A stretch of 64,000 bases of DNA from Kappaphycus alvarezii (lineage: Eukaryota; Rhodophyta; Florideophyceae; Gigartinales; Solieriaceae), in the NCBI GenBank assembly GCA_002205965.3, contig NADL03000596.1, positions 2,232,001 through 2,296,000 of the forward strand. Direction: 5' to 3'. Below, piece after piece: positions 1-11,135 of this stretch. The notes beneath the pieces are model-generated. The model was not told the DNA's origin. It searched no databases and saw only the letters and a program-made list of their open reading frames with translations. Position numbers and translations under genes: made by a program. Each line of letters starts with the position of its first letter. The first letter of the stretch is position 1.

Positions 1-2
1 GC

Positions 3-3000
3 TATCCCCAATCTCAGCATCACTATGCCTCCCGCCTGGAAAACAACCAATCCCTCCCAGAACGCTTTCATCAAGCCGCCGTTTACTACACCCGCGCAGC
101 CGCTCAAGCCTTTGCACCCGCACAAGCAGCCCTTGCAAGACTCTACAAAAAGGGGCTTGGTGTTGATAAGGACCCTGTTCGTGCTGTCGCTTTACTCAAC
201 ACAGCCATTCAATCCGGCCATCTCGAAGCCTATCTCGATTTGGCCGACTTTTACAAAAACGGTATTGGTGTTGAAAAGGATGAGACGGAAGCTGTTCGTC
301 TGTATCGTTTGGCCGCTGATGCAGGCAGTGTAGCAGCAAAGGTTTGTTTGGCAGAATGTTTAAAAAGGGGTAGTGGTGTCGCCGCACCTGATCAATGTGC
401 CGCCTTCACCGCCTACTGTGCCGCTGCTGCTCATGGTGAGGTTGGGCCTATCTTCCCTTGGCTTTTTGTTACCAGAAAGGCCAAGGTGTGCACACCGATG
501 ATCGTCTGGCTTTGAAATGGTTTTTCAAGGCAGCCGAGGAGGGCAGAGATCCTAAAGCCATGCTTGTCGTGGCTGGTTATTACTGGGACGGTTATCTTGT
601 ACCTGCCGATCGCCAACGTGCTATGGCTTGGTATCAGCGCGCAGTGGACTTGGGATCGCCTGCTGCAAAAGTCGCACTGGCCGATGCCTATGTCGAGAGG
701 GACGGGAAGGGAAGCGTGTCGTCCAGTTGTTTCAGGAGGCATGGAAGCGGGTTACGCTGCGGGCATGTAGGATTGGGTGAGTGTTACTTGGATGGACGTG
801 GGGTGGAACGGGACTCGAGGAAGGGCGTTTATCTGTTGGAACGAGCTATATCATCGGGGAGCCATGACGCCAAGTTGATTCTTGCGAATCGTTACTTTAG
901 AGGTCGTGGCGTGGAACAGGACTTCAAGCAGGCTGCATTTTTCTACTCCCAAGCTGTCGAGGCGGGCTCCTTGGAGGCGAGGTTGGCCTTGGCAAATTGC
1001 TTGTTTTTTGGACACGGCGTGAAGAGAGATGCTGCAGAGGCGGTCAAGCATTATAAGATTGCCGCTGATCAGGGTTCTACCCAGGCTGCGGTTTGTCTGG
1101 CACATTGTTTTATGAGAGGGCTTGGGATTGAAGAGAATCCCGAAGAGGCATGGACACTTTACCGCAAAGCTGCGGACAAAGGCAATGAGGAGGCCAAGCT
1201 TAGCCTTGCGCACTGTTATATGCTGGGAAGGGCTGTGTCAGAAATCTTGCCCATGCTAGAAATATTCTGTTTGAACTTTCCGAGGCTGATAACGCGGCGG
1301 CGACCAGACACTTGGCTCGCTTCTATAGTGATGGCCTTGGCGTTGCTCGAAGCTATGAAAAGGCAGCAGAGCTGTATGGGCTGGCTTCTGAGCGAGGGGA
1401 TACTGTTGCAACACGCCAACTTGCAGCGTATCATAGGCTCGGCAAAGGCGTCCGCAGATCCCCAGAAAAGGCGTTTGAACTGTACAAAAAAGCCGCAACA
1501 GCGGGTGATGCGGTTGCTTTCGCTGACGTGGCGCTTTGCTACAAACGAGGCTATGGCGTTGAGCGCTCAAAAGAAGAAGCCGTCATTTTCTTTGAGAGTG
1601 CTCTGAAGCATGGCAACAAAAAGGTTGAAACCTACTTGGTGGCAGCATACTCACAGGCAACCACAAGTGCGGCCATAGCGCGTCGAGGAACTTCTTTTTT
1701 ACTATCCAGGTACAGTCAGGGGGACATCAAAGTTGTTCGCCGACTCGCATTCATGTACTATAGCGGATGCGGGGTCGTGCGGAACCATCAGAGGGCTGTT
1801 GAGCTTCTCCAGGAATTGTTAAGTAGAAGACGTTCTGGAGCAGCGCTAGAACTTCTCGCGTTATGCTACATCGATGGTTTCATCGAGCGGAATCCGGATC
1901 AAGCGCGCTTATGTCTCAAAGAGGCCATTGAACTTGGTCGGCTTAGTGCGAAAACGACGCTTGCCTTGTGCATGTTAAGGGGCGCGATGGGAGAACCAAA
2001 TGAAGAGGAGGGCTTCGATCTACTGAAGGAAGCCGCGGAGGATGGCTCCGCGAGAGCTTGCCGTGTTCTTGGAGACTACTACTACCGAGGTCATTTTCTC
2101 GGGCCAAAAGGTAGACCTCCGGTGATGGAGATAAAACCAGATTTCCCCACGGCAGTCTCCTATTACGAGCGCGCTCCACAATGTCCCGCAGCTCAGTACC
2201 GTCTCTACCTTTGCCATCTACGGGGACGCGGAGTTGAGGTATCCGAAGAGAACGCCTTGCGATTCCTACTTAGGTCAGTTAAGGAAGAGTATCCACTGGC
2301 GCTGTCGGCGGTGTGTCAATATTATGAGCAGGGCAAAGTCGAAAATGAAAAACAGCCCAAAAAGGCGTTGCATTCCTTCGAGCAGGCTATTGCAAACCTG
2401 CGAGGGCCAAAACGAGGATGCGCTATGTACAATTTTGCCCTGTTCTTGTCAAGGTGTGACGTGGAGGTACATGGACAGGGGTCTAAAGAGGAATTGGACG
2501 ACAGGATTAGAAAGCTACTTCAGGAGGCGTCAGCAGAGGGGGTTGGGGCAGCGACTAATGATCTAGCAGTGTTTTTGGAAAGACGGATAGACCTAGACAA
2601 TGACGACGACGACGAATACTCACAAGCGACGAGTGAGGCTTTCAGCCAGTTTCTAGAGGCAGCAGAGAACGGCGTAGGGAAGGCGGAGACAAACGTGGGC
2701 ATATGTTATGAAATCGGAATAGGAACATGTCGAGACATGATAAAGGCAAGGCACTACTACGAACGTGCGGTAGTGCAGGGGGACCCTGTGGCCGAAAACA
2801 ACCTTGCACTAGTACATGAAGAAGCAAGGGAGTATGACAAGGCCTTGGGTCTGCTACGAAAGGCAGACTCTCGCGGCGACACCAACGCATGCGTGAACTT
2901 GGGACGGCTTTATGAAAGGGGGATTGGGGTGGAGAAGGACTCGGCCATGGCATTCAATTTTTACTTTAGAGCATCCGAGAAGGGAAACTTAGATGGGATG

Positions 3001-3144
3001 TTCAACTTGGGGGCATGCTATGAGCATGGCGAAGGGGCTGTCACTGACTTGGAGACTGCTCAAAAGTACTACCGGCAAGCCGCGGGTAAGGGCCATGACA
3101 GGGCACGTAATCGGCTACAGGCGATTGCTTCGGAAATGAGGTAG
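3..3144 (+). CDS. Sel1-like repeat protein, 5' partial, with frameshifts
   Basis: The reading frame is open from base 3, so the gene starts left of the window. It encodes about 1,040 residues of tandem Sel1-like repeats of 36-38 residues, with the usual pattern of small residues, a G-x-G-V turn and A-x-x-x-Y/L-x-x-A-A (for example FYKNGIGVEKDETEAVRLY and LGRLYERGIGVEKDSAMAF). Such alpha-solenoids act as protein-binding scaffolds, often in ER-associated degradation (Hrd3/SEL1L) or signalling; no transmembrane segment or other domain is visible here. The frame moves back by one base near 445, 703, 740, 768 and 1231. Each break is repaired by one extra base matching its neighbour. From about 1240 to the TAG at 3144 the frame is clean. 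Either the assembly dropped bases or this is a young pseudogene; I favour the first because uL2 next door shows the same defect. The exact partner and role are unknown. Confidence 0.85.
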
Positions 3145-3824
3145 TGGGTGACTTGGTACCGACTCGGTTTCGTGAAGCGCATCGAATGTGTTAATAGCTC
3201 TTCTCACTTTCTAACATAGGCTGACAAACTTTAAAGACTTTCTCTTTTTAACTGCGCATTTGCGCAAGCACGTTTCATCCGCAGGCACTTTGGCCGTATG
3301 CTCCTGCCGCAGCAATGGGGTTGCAGCATAGAGAAACAGGTTTCAGGAACATTCGGCGGCAGCAGTTTGCTACTCGGGTTGACAGAGCTCTGTGATGCAG
3401 AGCTGGACGCATTAGTTTGCTCTCGGAGGCCGAGTAGAAACATGCCGATTCTAATGATATTCCCGGTAAGCTTCAAGTGTGTTAAAGGTTCGTCGCGGTG
3501 GTTTGCGCGTTACAATCGAGCAAGTGTGTGTTTGCATGCCATCAAGGGCAGGGCTGCTCTCCGCCTCAGGCTCCTTTGGAACGTAACACAAAGCACAGGT
3601 AGGCAACAGACTATTGACCTCACGCTTGTCGACCTGTCCTATTCCGGACGAGCTAGTTTTGGCCGAGATCCGCACCGCGTACACTTGTTTTGTCATGTTA
3701 ACATAAATCACGGTCGCATGTTGAGCAAATGTGCCATCCATTGCCACATTTTGTGACATGATAATGAGATATCCTTTACTGCCACCTCAACAATTAGTAC
3801 AACACAATGGCCCAATATGCTAGG
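3145..3824. other. Intergenic spacer between convergent 3' ends
   Basis: This is 680 bases between the end of the Sel1 gene (+) and the end of uL2 (-). ORFs of 100-150 codons exist on both strands, but they overlap each other, have no recognisable motif and look like chance frames. It must hold both 3' UTRs; I see no clear polyadenylation signal or RNA gene. Confidence 0.4.
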
Positions 3825-4584
3825 TTACTCCTTGGAAGGCTTTCCACCACGAATACGCCCTGTGCGACGTGCAGCAATGAGACCGACCTTCTTACCCGCC
3901 GGTGCATCACGACGCACAGTGGTAGGATGACCGACATGTTGATGGTTACCACCACCATGAGGATGCTCGACAGGATTCATAGCAACACCTCTCACCTTTG
4001 GCCATGAGTTTCTCTTCACGCGATACTTGTGGTAAGCGGCACCCGCCTTGAGCAGAGGTTTATCGGTACGACCACCGCCCGCCACAACACCAACCATAGC
4101 ACGACAAGTACTGGGAACAATCTTCTTTGCACCAGACGGGAGACGAATCCTAGTCTTGTTTCCGTCCAAATGACCAATGACCGTGACATAATCGCCACTC
4201 GCCCTGGCCAATTTGCCACGGTCACCCTTCTTCGCCTCAACATTGCACACAATAGTACCCTCCGGCATTTCCGCCAACGGCATAACATTCCCAATGGTCA
4301 AATTTGCCTTGCGACCGCAGTACAAAAACTGTCCGAATACATACCCTCAGCTGCAATAAACAGTTCTGCATTTTTCTGGTAGCGCACACGATCGCGGAAT
4401 ATCACCTTGGCAAGCGGTGCACCACGGCCTGGATCGTGAATAATGTCGCGTACTACCCGCGAATGTAGCCGTGACGTTCCGAGTAGTCGAGGGCTCGAAG
4501 CTTGGCCGCGCCTTTTCTCTTCGAGGTGTGTGATTTGAAGATGCCACCCGCACCTTTTCTCTGTCCTCTGATCACGCGACCCAT
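3825..4584 (-). CDS. RPL8: 60S ribosomal protein L8 (uL2), two single-base frameshifts
   Basis: This is cytosolic ribosomal protein uL2, part of the peptidyl-transferase region of the large subunit. It starts at the ATG at 4584 ([13 protein letters not shown]) and carries the family signatures [35 protein letters not shown] and the C-terminal [19 protein letters not shown], with the histidine that contacts the ribosome active site, ending [19 protein letters not shown]. The frame breaks near 4450 (after GYIRG, at a G run) and near 4337 (before the [14 protein letters not shown] stretch). Adding one base at each site restores a protein of about 253 residues, the normal family length. An essential, highly conserved gene broken twice argues for base loss in the assembly. 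No intron is seen. The 5' side faces a 1.5-kb spacer. Confidence 0.95.
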
Positions 4585-6088
4585 GGTGAATTTGTGTGGA
4601 AACGGAGGAGGGAGAGGGAGTTGAGTGGGAAGGGAGTTGACAAACACCTTCCGCTGCGGCGGGTACTGGGACAGATTGCAATGGCGATGGCAGTGATTGA
4701 GAGGAATGGGAATAACCCCGTTTGGAGCATGACAAGCGTTGTGGTCGCCGACGAAACAGCAAATGAGAATAGTATCGAAAAATTAAGAAAAAATTCAAGC
4801 AACACCGTCGGTGCCTTTAGAAAACTAGGGTAATTTGCACTTTGTGGATCAATTGCACCGCTCCAAAAAGAATTGATTGCAAGCAAGACAAATTTTGAAC
4901 GCTGCTTACAGTAGAAACATTTCAGTCTACTGTAAGATAAGAGAATGGACCCCAGTTTGAACATGAGCAGGCTCTTGGTACAGTACAGTACTGTAGAAAG
5001 AAGTTTAATGCGTTCTAAGTACACTCAAGATAAGTAAAAAGAGTAAAGAGTAGTAAGTTGCATGACATCCAGATACTAGAGAATCTTTTACTCTTTTTAC
5101 TTATCTATACTAAAGCTGCACCTCCCAGCAGCTGTCGACACGCCCTTTCTCCATAGCCTCGACAAATACGACAATGGCGACTTGTTCAACTCGGCAGTCT
5201 TCCCACTTCCGTCGTGTGTCATATTCTGGCGAATTGGCCAACGGCTTGCCGCTGTTGATATGAATAAACATCCCAAGCGTGAAACAAGGCAACGGCACTT
5301 GGCCCTTGGGGCCACCAGGTAGAGCCATCACTTTGCAGTGCCGAGTCAGACGGCGTAGAGGCCGCCAGCAAGTGCCTCAAGCGCGGGAAAATCCACGTCC
5401 TCCTCACCTGAACCAATGTCTCATCTAGGAAACAGTATGCCAAGAGGCACACTCAAGATGAGCAATGAGTAAAGATCCTCTTCACACAGGGTGGCACCAT
5501 GAATCAAAAGTGCACGCCCTATTGTTTCACAGTGTCGCATTCTTCACTCTACACGCATGGCATAGACAAAGTGTGTCATGTTGCGCACTTCTGCTTTGCC
5601 CGTGATAACCGCATGGGCAGTTTTGTGTCAATGACAACAGCCTACTTGTATTCTTGAAAGAGACGTGAATGACATACGCCTTGTCTTTATTCACTAAGTG
5701 CTTGTTTGTGCCACAGCTGTCGAGCAGCTGAAAAACATGGCGCGCACACACCGCTCTTGCCGTATACGGCCCGAATGGCGCGCCGTACAGCCCGCCTTTA
5801 AATTGTATCAACATGTGCGGAGACTGACAAAATGTAGCTCTGCATACGCCTCGGTCTAGATCAACAAGGCCCTCTGGCACTCGCCTGCCTTGTTCCCTTT
5901 TGGATGGACACCATCGCAACCTTGGTATATTCCATCTCCGCACTTCCTTCCCACCTCTTTTCTGCTTTATCCCTTACCCCCCGTCATCCATTCCCATCAC
6001 TCTACACGTTCATAGGGCATGTACGTCACCTCGTCCACACCATGCATCCTCTCACAACTCCCATCCTCCTTCTTCTCAACCCTCACCT
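4585..6088. other. Spacer upstream of RPL8 with unassigned ORF fragments
   Basis: This 1.5-kb stretch holds the RPL8 promoter side, a GTACAGTAC palindrome at about 4980, a 20-bp inverted repeat (5028-5106) and, on the minus strand between 5097 and 5943, overlapping ORF pieces of 70-140 codons that switch frame. The pieces (for example ALPGGPKGQVPLPC) do not match a family I know. They could be a decayed mobile element or a broken host gene. Confidence 0.3.
5028..5106. repeat. Perfect 20-bp inverted repeat, 39-bp spacer
   Basis: Bases 5028-5047 are the exact reverse complement of 5087-5106 (AGATAAGTAAAAAGAGTAAA). A hairpin this size could be a small MITE, a cruciform or a transcript 3' hairpin; nothing in the spacer identifies it. 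Confidence 0.7.
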
Positions 6089-6814
6089 CTACCCTTTTCC
6101 GCAAACAAAGTAATCCGTCCCCGATCTCATTCCCAACGCAATCATACCCCTCTCACACTCCCTTCTCTCACATTCCCCTTTCTCCCCGCCTCCAACCACT
6201 TCCCAACACACGCCCCCCCCATTCTCCCGTTCCTTGCAGAAACATCTATCCTGCTCATCCGCAACCATCCCCACCACCTCACATTCCTCACCCCGACCAC
6301 ATACCTCACCCAAACTCTTCTCCCCCCCTCGCACCCAAACATACTTGGCCCCTCCCCTCACTGGAAACCCCATCGCCCTCCCCCCCACCACAGTAACCCT
6401 CCCCCACTCGCAGCCCTCCCCCATTCCTTCCCCCCGCCCTAACTCCCTTCCACCCCTTACCCCCGTCCCAAAGTGCCGTCTCCCCACCATCACATCCACC
6501 GCCATTCCCTTCACCTCTCCCTCCTTGTACCATCCCTCAATCCAAACCACATCCCCGCTCTGCAGCGGCAGTCTCACCCGTCCGATTCCACCCCTACCTC
6601 GCATCGAATGAACCTCCCTGTCATTAATGTACACCTTACCTTCATCCCCAGCCTCATACGTCACAACACTAATCCAACTTTGACCATGTCGGATCGCTGT
6701 CTCATTCAATTCTCCTCCAGACAATGCTCCACCTTGCAACACGCTTGCTTTCACCGCGTGAAACACCGCCAACATTGTCACCACACACCAATACCATCTA
6801 CAGTCCTGCATCAT
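6089..6814 (-). CDS. Predicted secreted protein, function unknown
   Basis: This is a continuous 241-codon frame. It opens with a likely signal peptide: short polar start, then a hydrophobic run WYWCVVTMLAVFHAV ending in A-x-A near residues 22-24. The mature part begins with QGGALSGGELNETAIRHGQS and a segment reading WISVVTYEAGDEGKVYIND that looks like beta strands. The second half is rich in Gly, Arg and Glu and contains several Cys (C-x-C in DRCFCKE), which fits an extracellular disulphide-bonded protein. I do not recognise the family. The opposite strand also has long proline-rich frames, but they are shadows of this GC-biased gene. Being intact, unlike its neighbours, supports a real gene, though the low-complexity second half keeps confidence moderate. 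Confidence 0.55.
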   Translation of the reverse strand: MMQDCRWYWCVVTMLAVFHAVKASVLQGGALSGGELNETAIRHGQSWISVVTYEAGDEGKVYINDREVHSMRGRGGIGRVRLPLQSGDVVWIEGWYKEGEVKGMAVDVMVGRRHFGTGVRGGRELGRGEGMGEGCEWGRVTVVGGRAMGFPVRGGAKYVWVRGGEKSLGEVCGRGEECEVVGMVADEQDRCFCKERENGGGVCWEVVGGGEKGECERRECERGMIALGMRSGTDYFVCGKG

Positions 6815-7289
6815 GACAGTGCCGCGTACCTCAATCCACTGCTTGACCTAGGAGCGTTCCTTACGATCAGATGCCGCGATGCCGAGAGACCACTGTCTGA
6901 GATAGTAGCCAAGTTTGCGGCGTCGTGCATGGGAGAGGTTAATCGAGTTGCGAATCGTCAAGGTTTGCGGTCGGATTGCGGCGTAGGGCAGGATTTAGGA
7001 GATGGGAGGGGGTTTGTACATTTTAGGGGAGGGAGGGCAATGCTGATCATGCCGGGGGGGGGGGGGGGGGCTGGCGCTTTAGGGAGAGGTTGAGAGGTGA
7101 CCGGTGCGTGATTTGGGATGGCGATTGGGCTACGAATTGCACGCGCACAGGGTACTAGTGCGGAAGACTATGTGATAGTAGGCTGGAAATAGAAGGGATG
7201 CTCACCCATCCCCTCTGACCACAGTGTACCCTCTGTCCCACTCCTGGCCCGTCGCAACTCGCCCCTCTCTCCTGCCGCTTGCGCCTTTC
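6815..7289. other. Spacer with a 17-base G run
   Basis: This lies between the start of the secreted-protein gene and a retrotransposon fragment. It would hold the promoter of the minus-strand gene. A pure G17 run sits at 7054-7070, a likely slippage site and a possible quadruplex. No supported ORF. Confidence 0.5.
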
Positions 7290-8612
7290 TCACTGCCCAC
7301 CGCTCTTCTATTTCACAAGTAAACAAAAATGTCTCTGCTCGGTCATGCGTCGCCGACACCTGGATCTCCCTGGCTACGTGGATTCCGCTTTCCTGATCCA
7401 GTGCCATTATTGTTACTCCCAGATGGACCCTTGCGGCGACCATGCGTCTGTTTGCAAGTCTGGTTTTGGCTTTGTGCACCATCACAACACCATTCGCAAC
7501 TTACTCACCAGAAATGTATTCAAGACGGCCGGTCTCAAGTGCCAACAGGAGGTCCCCTTCCTCCTCCCTGGTACCGCACATCGCCCCGCTGATATCCTCG
7601 TTCTACCCCGTCCCCCAGTCCATCGCGCCCCTTCCGAAAAACGCATCACATATGACAATACGGTTCGATCCCCTTGCGTACCTGGCTCTATGCGCTATGC
7701 AGCGAGAAAGTGTGCTGGTGCTGCAAACTCGCCGACGGCACCAAACTTTGGTCACATGGCCAGACGGTCCGTGATGCGCTCCTGCTGCAAACTGACGCGG
7801 ATCCGGCAACACATGTCCAACTGCATTTTGGCCCATTAGCTTGTGATAGAGTCGGTGCCCTGTCCACCCGTTCGCGAAAAGTTGTTGAAGACTGCGCCAA
7901 ACATTTGCGGTTTGGCCAGCGCGACGGTTCAATCATGTCAAGGGACAAATTCTGCAGCGCCTAAGCTACGCCATCTAGTCCATTGTTGCTACCGCCCTAC
8001 TCGCTCGCATGCCGTGTCACAGCAAGGGTCTCTCTCAACCTGAGTAACCCGTAATACTTCGTATGGCATAGTTTTCCGAGCACCCCCCGCCAAAGTTAAT
8101 AATAAAGAGAAGTAGTAGAGTTCAGGTACGGGTTTTCAACGCAGTGTTTTTGACGAGATGCGTAATATTGATGCTGTGTTATGGGATTGGGACTGGTTCA
8201 CTCTTGCTGATATGCTAGACTAAAGTGGAAAACCAGTAACGCTGTTGTACACGTTTGAGGAACGGACTTTTTTGACGTCACGTTCGTCAATCCTCTTGCC
8301 CCCTCCAATAGGAGAGTGCGTACTTTCAACCCACTCACCTCCCTCAACGCAGCCATCTCCGCCAAACGTAGAAGGTATGAACCACTGCTCGCGACTGCTA
8401 CTAGAGGGAGGCTTGTGCCTATCCCTATATCCACCCTTGGAGGCTGGCACCCAGACGCGTACGCGGTGCTAACCGATGTCGCGCGGAACGTGGCCGTTCG
8501 AGCGATGGAGACCTATGGGATGGTTAGAGCGGTGCTTACCCAAAGGCACGCTGCTGCGGCCGTCATGTCCAACGCGGCATGCCCGCTCGCCGGCATTGAG
8601 CCGGCCCTGTAA
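7290..8612 (+). mobile_element. Decayed non-LTR retrotransposon, C-terminal part only
   Basis: Broken plus-strand frames encode the region after the reverse transcriptase domain. First comes a zinc-binding motif C-x2-C...D-x-x-GDHASVC near 7405-7455, then HHNTIRNLL, then RPADILV near 7588 with a following YDNTV. This recalls the Cys-His motif plus restriction-like endonuclease (PD...D) of R2/CRE-type elements. The second piece, 8316-8612, matches the C-terminal end shared by copies elsewhere in the window (ISTLGGWHPDAYAVLTD, then QRHAAAAVMSNAAC). No RT domain remains. The family assignment is from motifs only. Similar copies sit at 22.9-26.0, 30.3-31.6, 32.6-33.5 and 34.4-35.4 kb. Confidence 0.7.
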
Positions 8613-8937
8613 GGAAGGTCATGTACGTACTGTAGTGTTACCCATCAGCAACGACTTATCCCACATAACGCATTAGCCGCGTGGATATAACCGACCACAT
8701 CTTCCATCCATTAAAGTAACCCAAATATTTTCCCCGTTTGAGTGCCATTCTGTTGTCGCGAGTATTCTTCGAATGCCATGTTGTGCAAGGGAGGACGCGA
8801 AACAATCGCTCCACGGTTTACTGCAATTGTGTCCTATGCGATTCTGGGTAGGTAGGAATCACGGAATCTATGGTATCTCTAGGGAGGGCTTACAATCCTA
8901 ACGTGCAGGCACTGCACAAGATACGTCTTGAGAGCTC
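8613..8937. other. Spacer between retrotransposon tail and peroxidase 3' end
   Basis: These 325 bases include the likely 3' tail of the non-LTR fragment and the 3' UTR of the peroxidase gene. No further feature seen. Confidence 0.4.
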
Positions 8938-11135
8938 CTAGTTCTTCCGGAAGACGTTTTGCGGAAAGTCAGACAATCTTAAACGTTTTCCGCTGTTTCG
9001 AACAATAAGTTTCTGGAGAGTGAGAGTTTTCCGAACGAGTTCAACGACAGGCTGGAGTTGGCTTGCTTCTTGAGGCCATTCCAATGCTTTGTAGAAAAAA
9101 CGGTCTCCGTCGCGAAACCGTTCAAATTGCTCTCGAGCAGCAGTATGAAAGAGTTCCCCGAGCTCGGAATCTTCCACGTGATCTTCAGCTAAACCCCCAC
9201 AAAGCTGTCCAATTGGTTCACGCTCCCGTATAGATCCTTGAGGTGGTTTTGCACCGTGGGATTAGACGAAATCTGCTGAAAAGTAGTCTTTCTTGGCAGT
9301 CCATACATGTCTCGGGCATCATTATACTTTGGAATCCCGTGGTCTCGGCCTCGTTGAATGTTGAGAGCAATGAGATCCATGCCGCCAGTGAGATTTTTAA
9401 AAAGCTCATTTTGGAGGGAGTTCACAACTTTGGTGTCGACACTTTCCGCAATCTGATGGGAAGCACCAAGGAGGAAACTCTCAATACCTACTTGTTTCAC
9501 AATGTTCGGTTTGAAAAATACCTCATGCAAGGAGATTCCATCGTGGACATTGGGTTGGTTACGTGAATCAATATCTTCAAAGTGTCTGTCACCATGCTAT
9601 GCCCAAAACGGAAAGCGCTTGTTGAAAAGAAGTTTGAAACGCCTGGATCTACGGTGGGCTTGTAACCAGCGTAAGGCCCAAGTCCAAACTTTTTCCCCAG
9701 TACGGCCGGGAGAAAGAACTCATATGTGAGAAATTGAATTTGAGCAGCAACAATCTTCCTGCTGTATTGGAATATCTTCTCATCAGTCCAGCACGGAAAA
9801 GTGTGATTCAGAAGCTCTGCGACACGGTTATGTTCCCGGAAGAACAAAGTATGAAAGCATACCAGCACTGGTTGCTCATTGACACGCAGGTCGCCTGCTG
9901 CAAAAAGTCGTCGGAATCGGACCGGCATTTTCCAACTTGACGCCGACTTTATCCGCTCTATTAAGAGGCATGAAATGCTCGCCATTTGTTGCCTTTTGGC
10001 CGGTTTGAAGCTTTCCGTACTTCCACATACGCAGAGATGTGATACGATCACGCTCACAGCCGTAGACATGTGATGCATCGATAAAACTTGTCTGGGAATT
10101 GATGGGATCCCTGGGATACCTTTCGGTAATGCCATGGCCACAACATGGGGTACCATCAGTAACTCCTCTGGACCTTGTGAATTGTAAACGTCCTTTATGC
10201 CTGTGGTAGAGTGGATCGGAGGTATCATTTATGTGAATATCCATATGCTGCTCAAAGACGGTCCCTGCAGATTCTGGCGTGAGTCCAATATCGTGATCAA
10301 TAAACTGACCAAAGAAAACGGCGAGGGTGGTAACCTTCCGAGAGCTCGGACCGATGCATGTTGCTGAAACATTGTGCGGCTTACATGGCGTGGATTTGGC
10401 ATGCCTTTGACGGGATAATCGTTAGTTCCCGGAACATAGGCGGGATCGTGAGAGCCATCTCCAAGACGCTTGAGAGGGTTGAATGCAGAACCCCAGTGGT
10501 GATGTTTGGGATTGTTGCAAGTGCCTGCGAATGTACGAAATTCGTTGCTGCATGGTAGGCGCCCAGTTGGGTACGTGCGGTATCGTGAGATGTGCGTATA
10601 ATAGAGGCGATAGCGGTATGTGCGTGATGTAAGACGGTGGGATTTGTTATGTTTGTTTCAAGTTTGTAGCCGGATTTGAGAATGGCAACGTCGCTTTCCT
10701 TGCCAATCCAAGGGTAGACTTGTATGAAAAAGAGAAGGGAGGACAAGTGAAAAGCAGGAATAATGGCGTTTGGGCTGATAGCTCGTACTGTATAGATCAT
10801 GTAGGTGTAGAGTTGGTTGGTTTCCACGAGGTCAAGATGGATCCACTGACCGGAGGGGAGGGTGATATTTTTGGAGTTTTCGGATATGGTTGTGTAGTTT
10901 GCGATGACTTGTGGGAAGAGAAAGTCGAGAAACGTTGAAAATTGAATGCGGGACCACAATAGTTTGTGCGGAAGCTGAATCCCTGCGGATGTGGTGTCAT
11001 CCCAATCGGTACGGGCAGCTGAAAATAGGCTCTGCGAAGAAGAGGCTGTCGATGTCGTAAAATAAAAAAGTAACGATAGTGCGAATAGAGGATGCAGTGA
11101 GTTGCGGGAGTGATGCGGTTTGGTTGTTGCATCAC
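8938..11135 (-). CDS. Animal-type haem peroxidase, secreted, with frameshifts
   Basis: The product belongs to the peroxidase-cyclooxygenase superfamily (peroxinectin/peroxidasin type), which oxidises halides or organic substrates with H2O2. It reads, in order: N-terminal hydrophobic signal (LHPLFALSLLFYF), FAGTCNNP, LGDGSHDPAYVPG, the distal-His segment GQFIDHDIGLTPE, TSFIDASHVYGCERDR, FFREHNRVAEL, the proximal-His segment FRFGHSMV, NIQRGRDHGIPKYNDARDMY and the end RFRDGDRFFY. All family landmarks are present, about 730 residues. Frame breaks lie near 11122, 10548, 10343, 9907, 9572 and 9187; all but the one at 9907 are fixed by adding one base (9187 is in a G5 run). The start is placed at the ATG at 11135 (or 11132) because the longer frame only opens with TTG. 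In red algae such enzymes are plausible haloperoxidases or defence enzymes; substrate unknown. Confidence 0.9.

Noticed and set aside
1..3144. A bacterial origin suggested by the Sel1 repeats
   Set aside because: Eukaryotic uL2, the animal-type peroxidase, SLC17-type transporter and LTR elements with chromodomain make the window eukaryotic.
3298..3759. ORFs of 150 and 100 codons between Sel1 and RPL8
   Set aside because: They overlap on opposite strands, have no motif and sit where both 3' UTRs must be.
4298..4650. A spliceosomal intron in RPL8 explaining the frame change
   Set aside because: The two frames abut with no missing or extra amino acids and no GT...AG pair; one base restores each join.
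5900..6611. Long Pro/Ser/His-rich plus-strand ORFs
   Set aside because: They are antisense to the secreted-protein gene; their composition is just the complement of its Gly/Arg/Glu-rich part.
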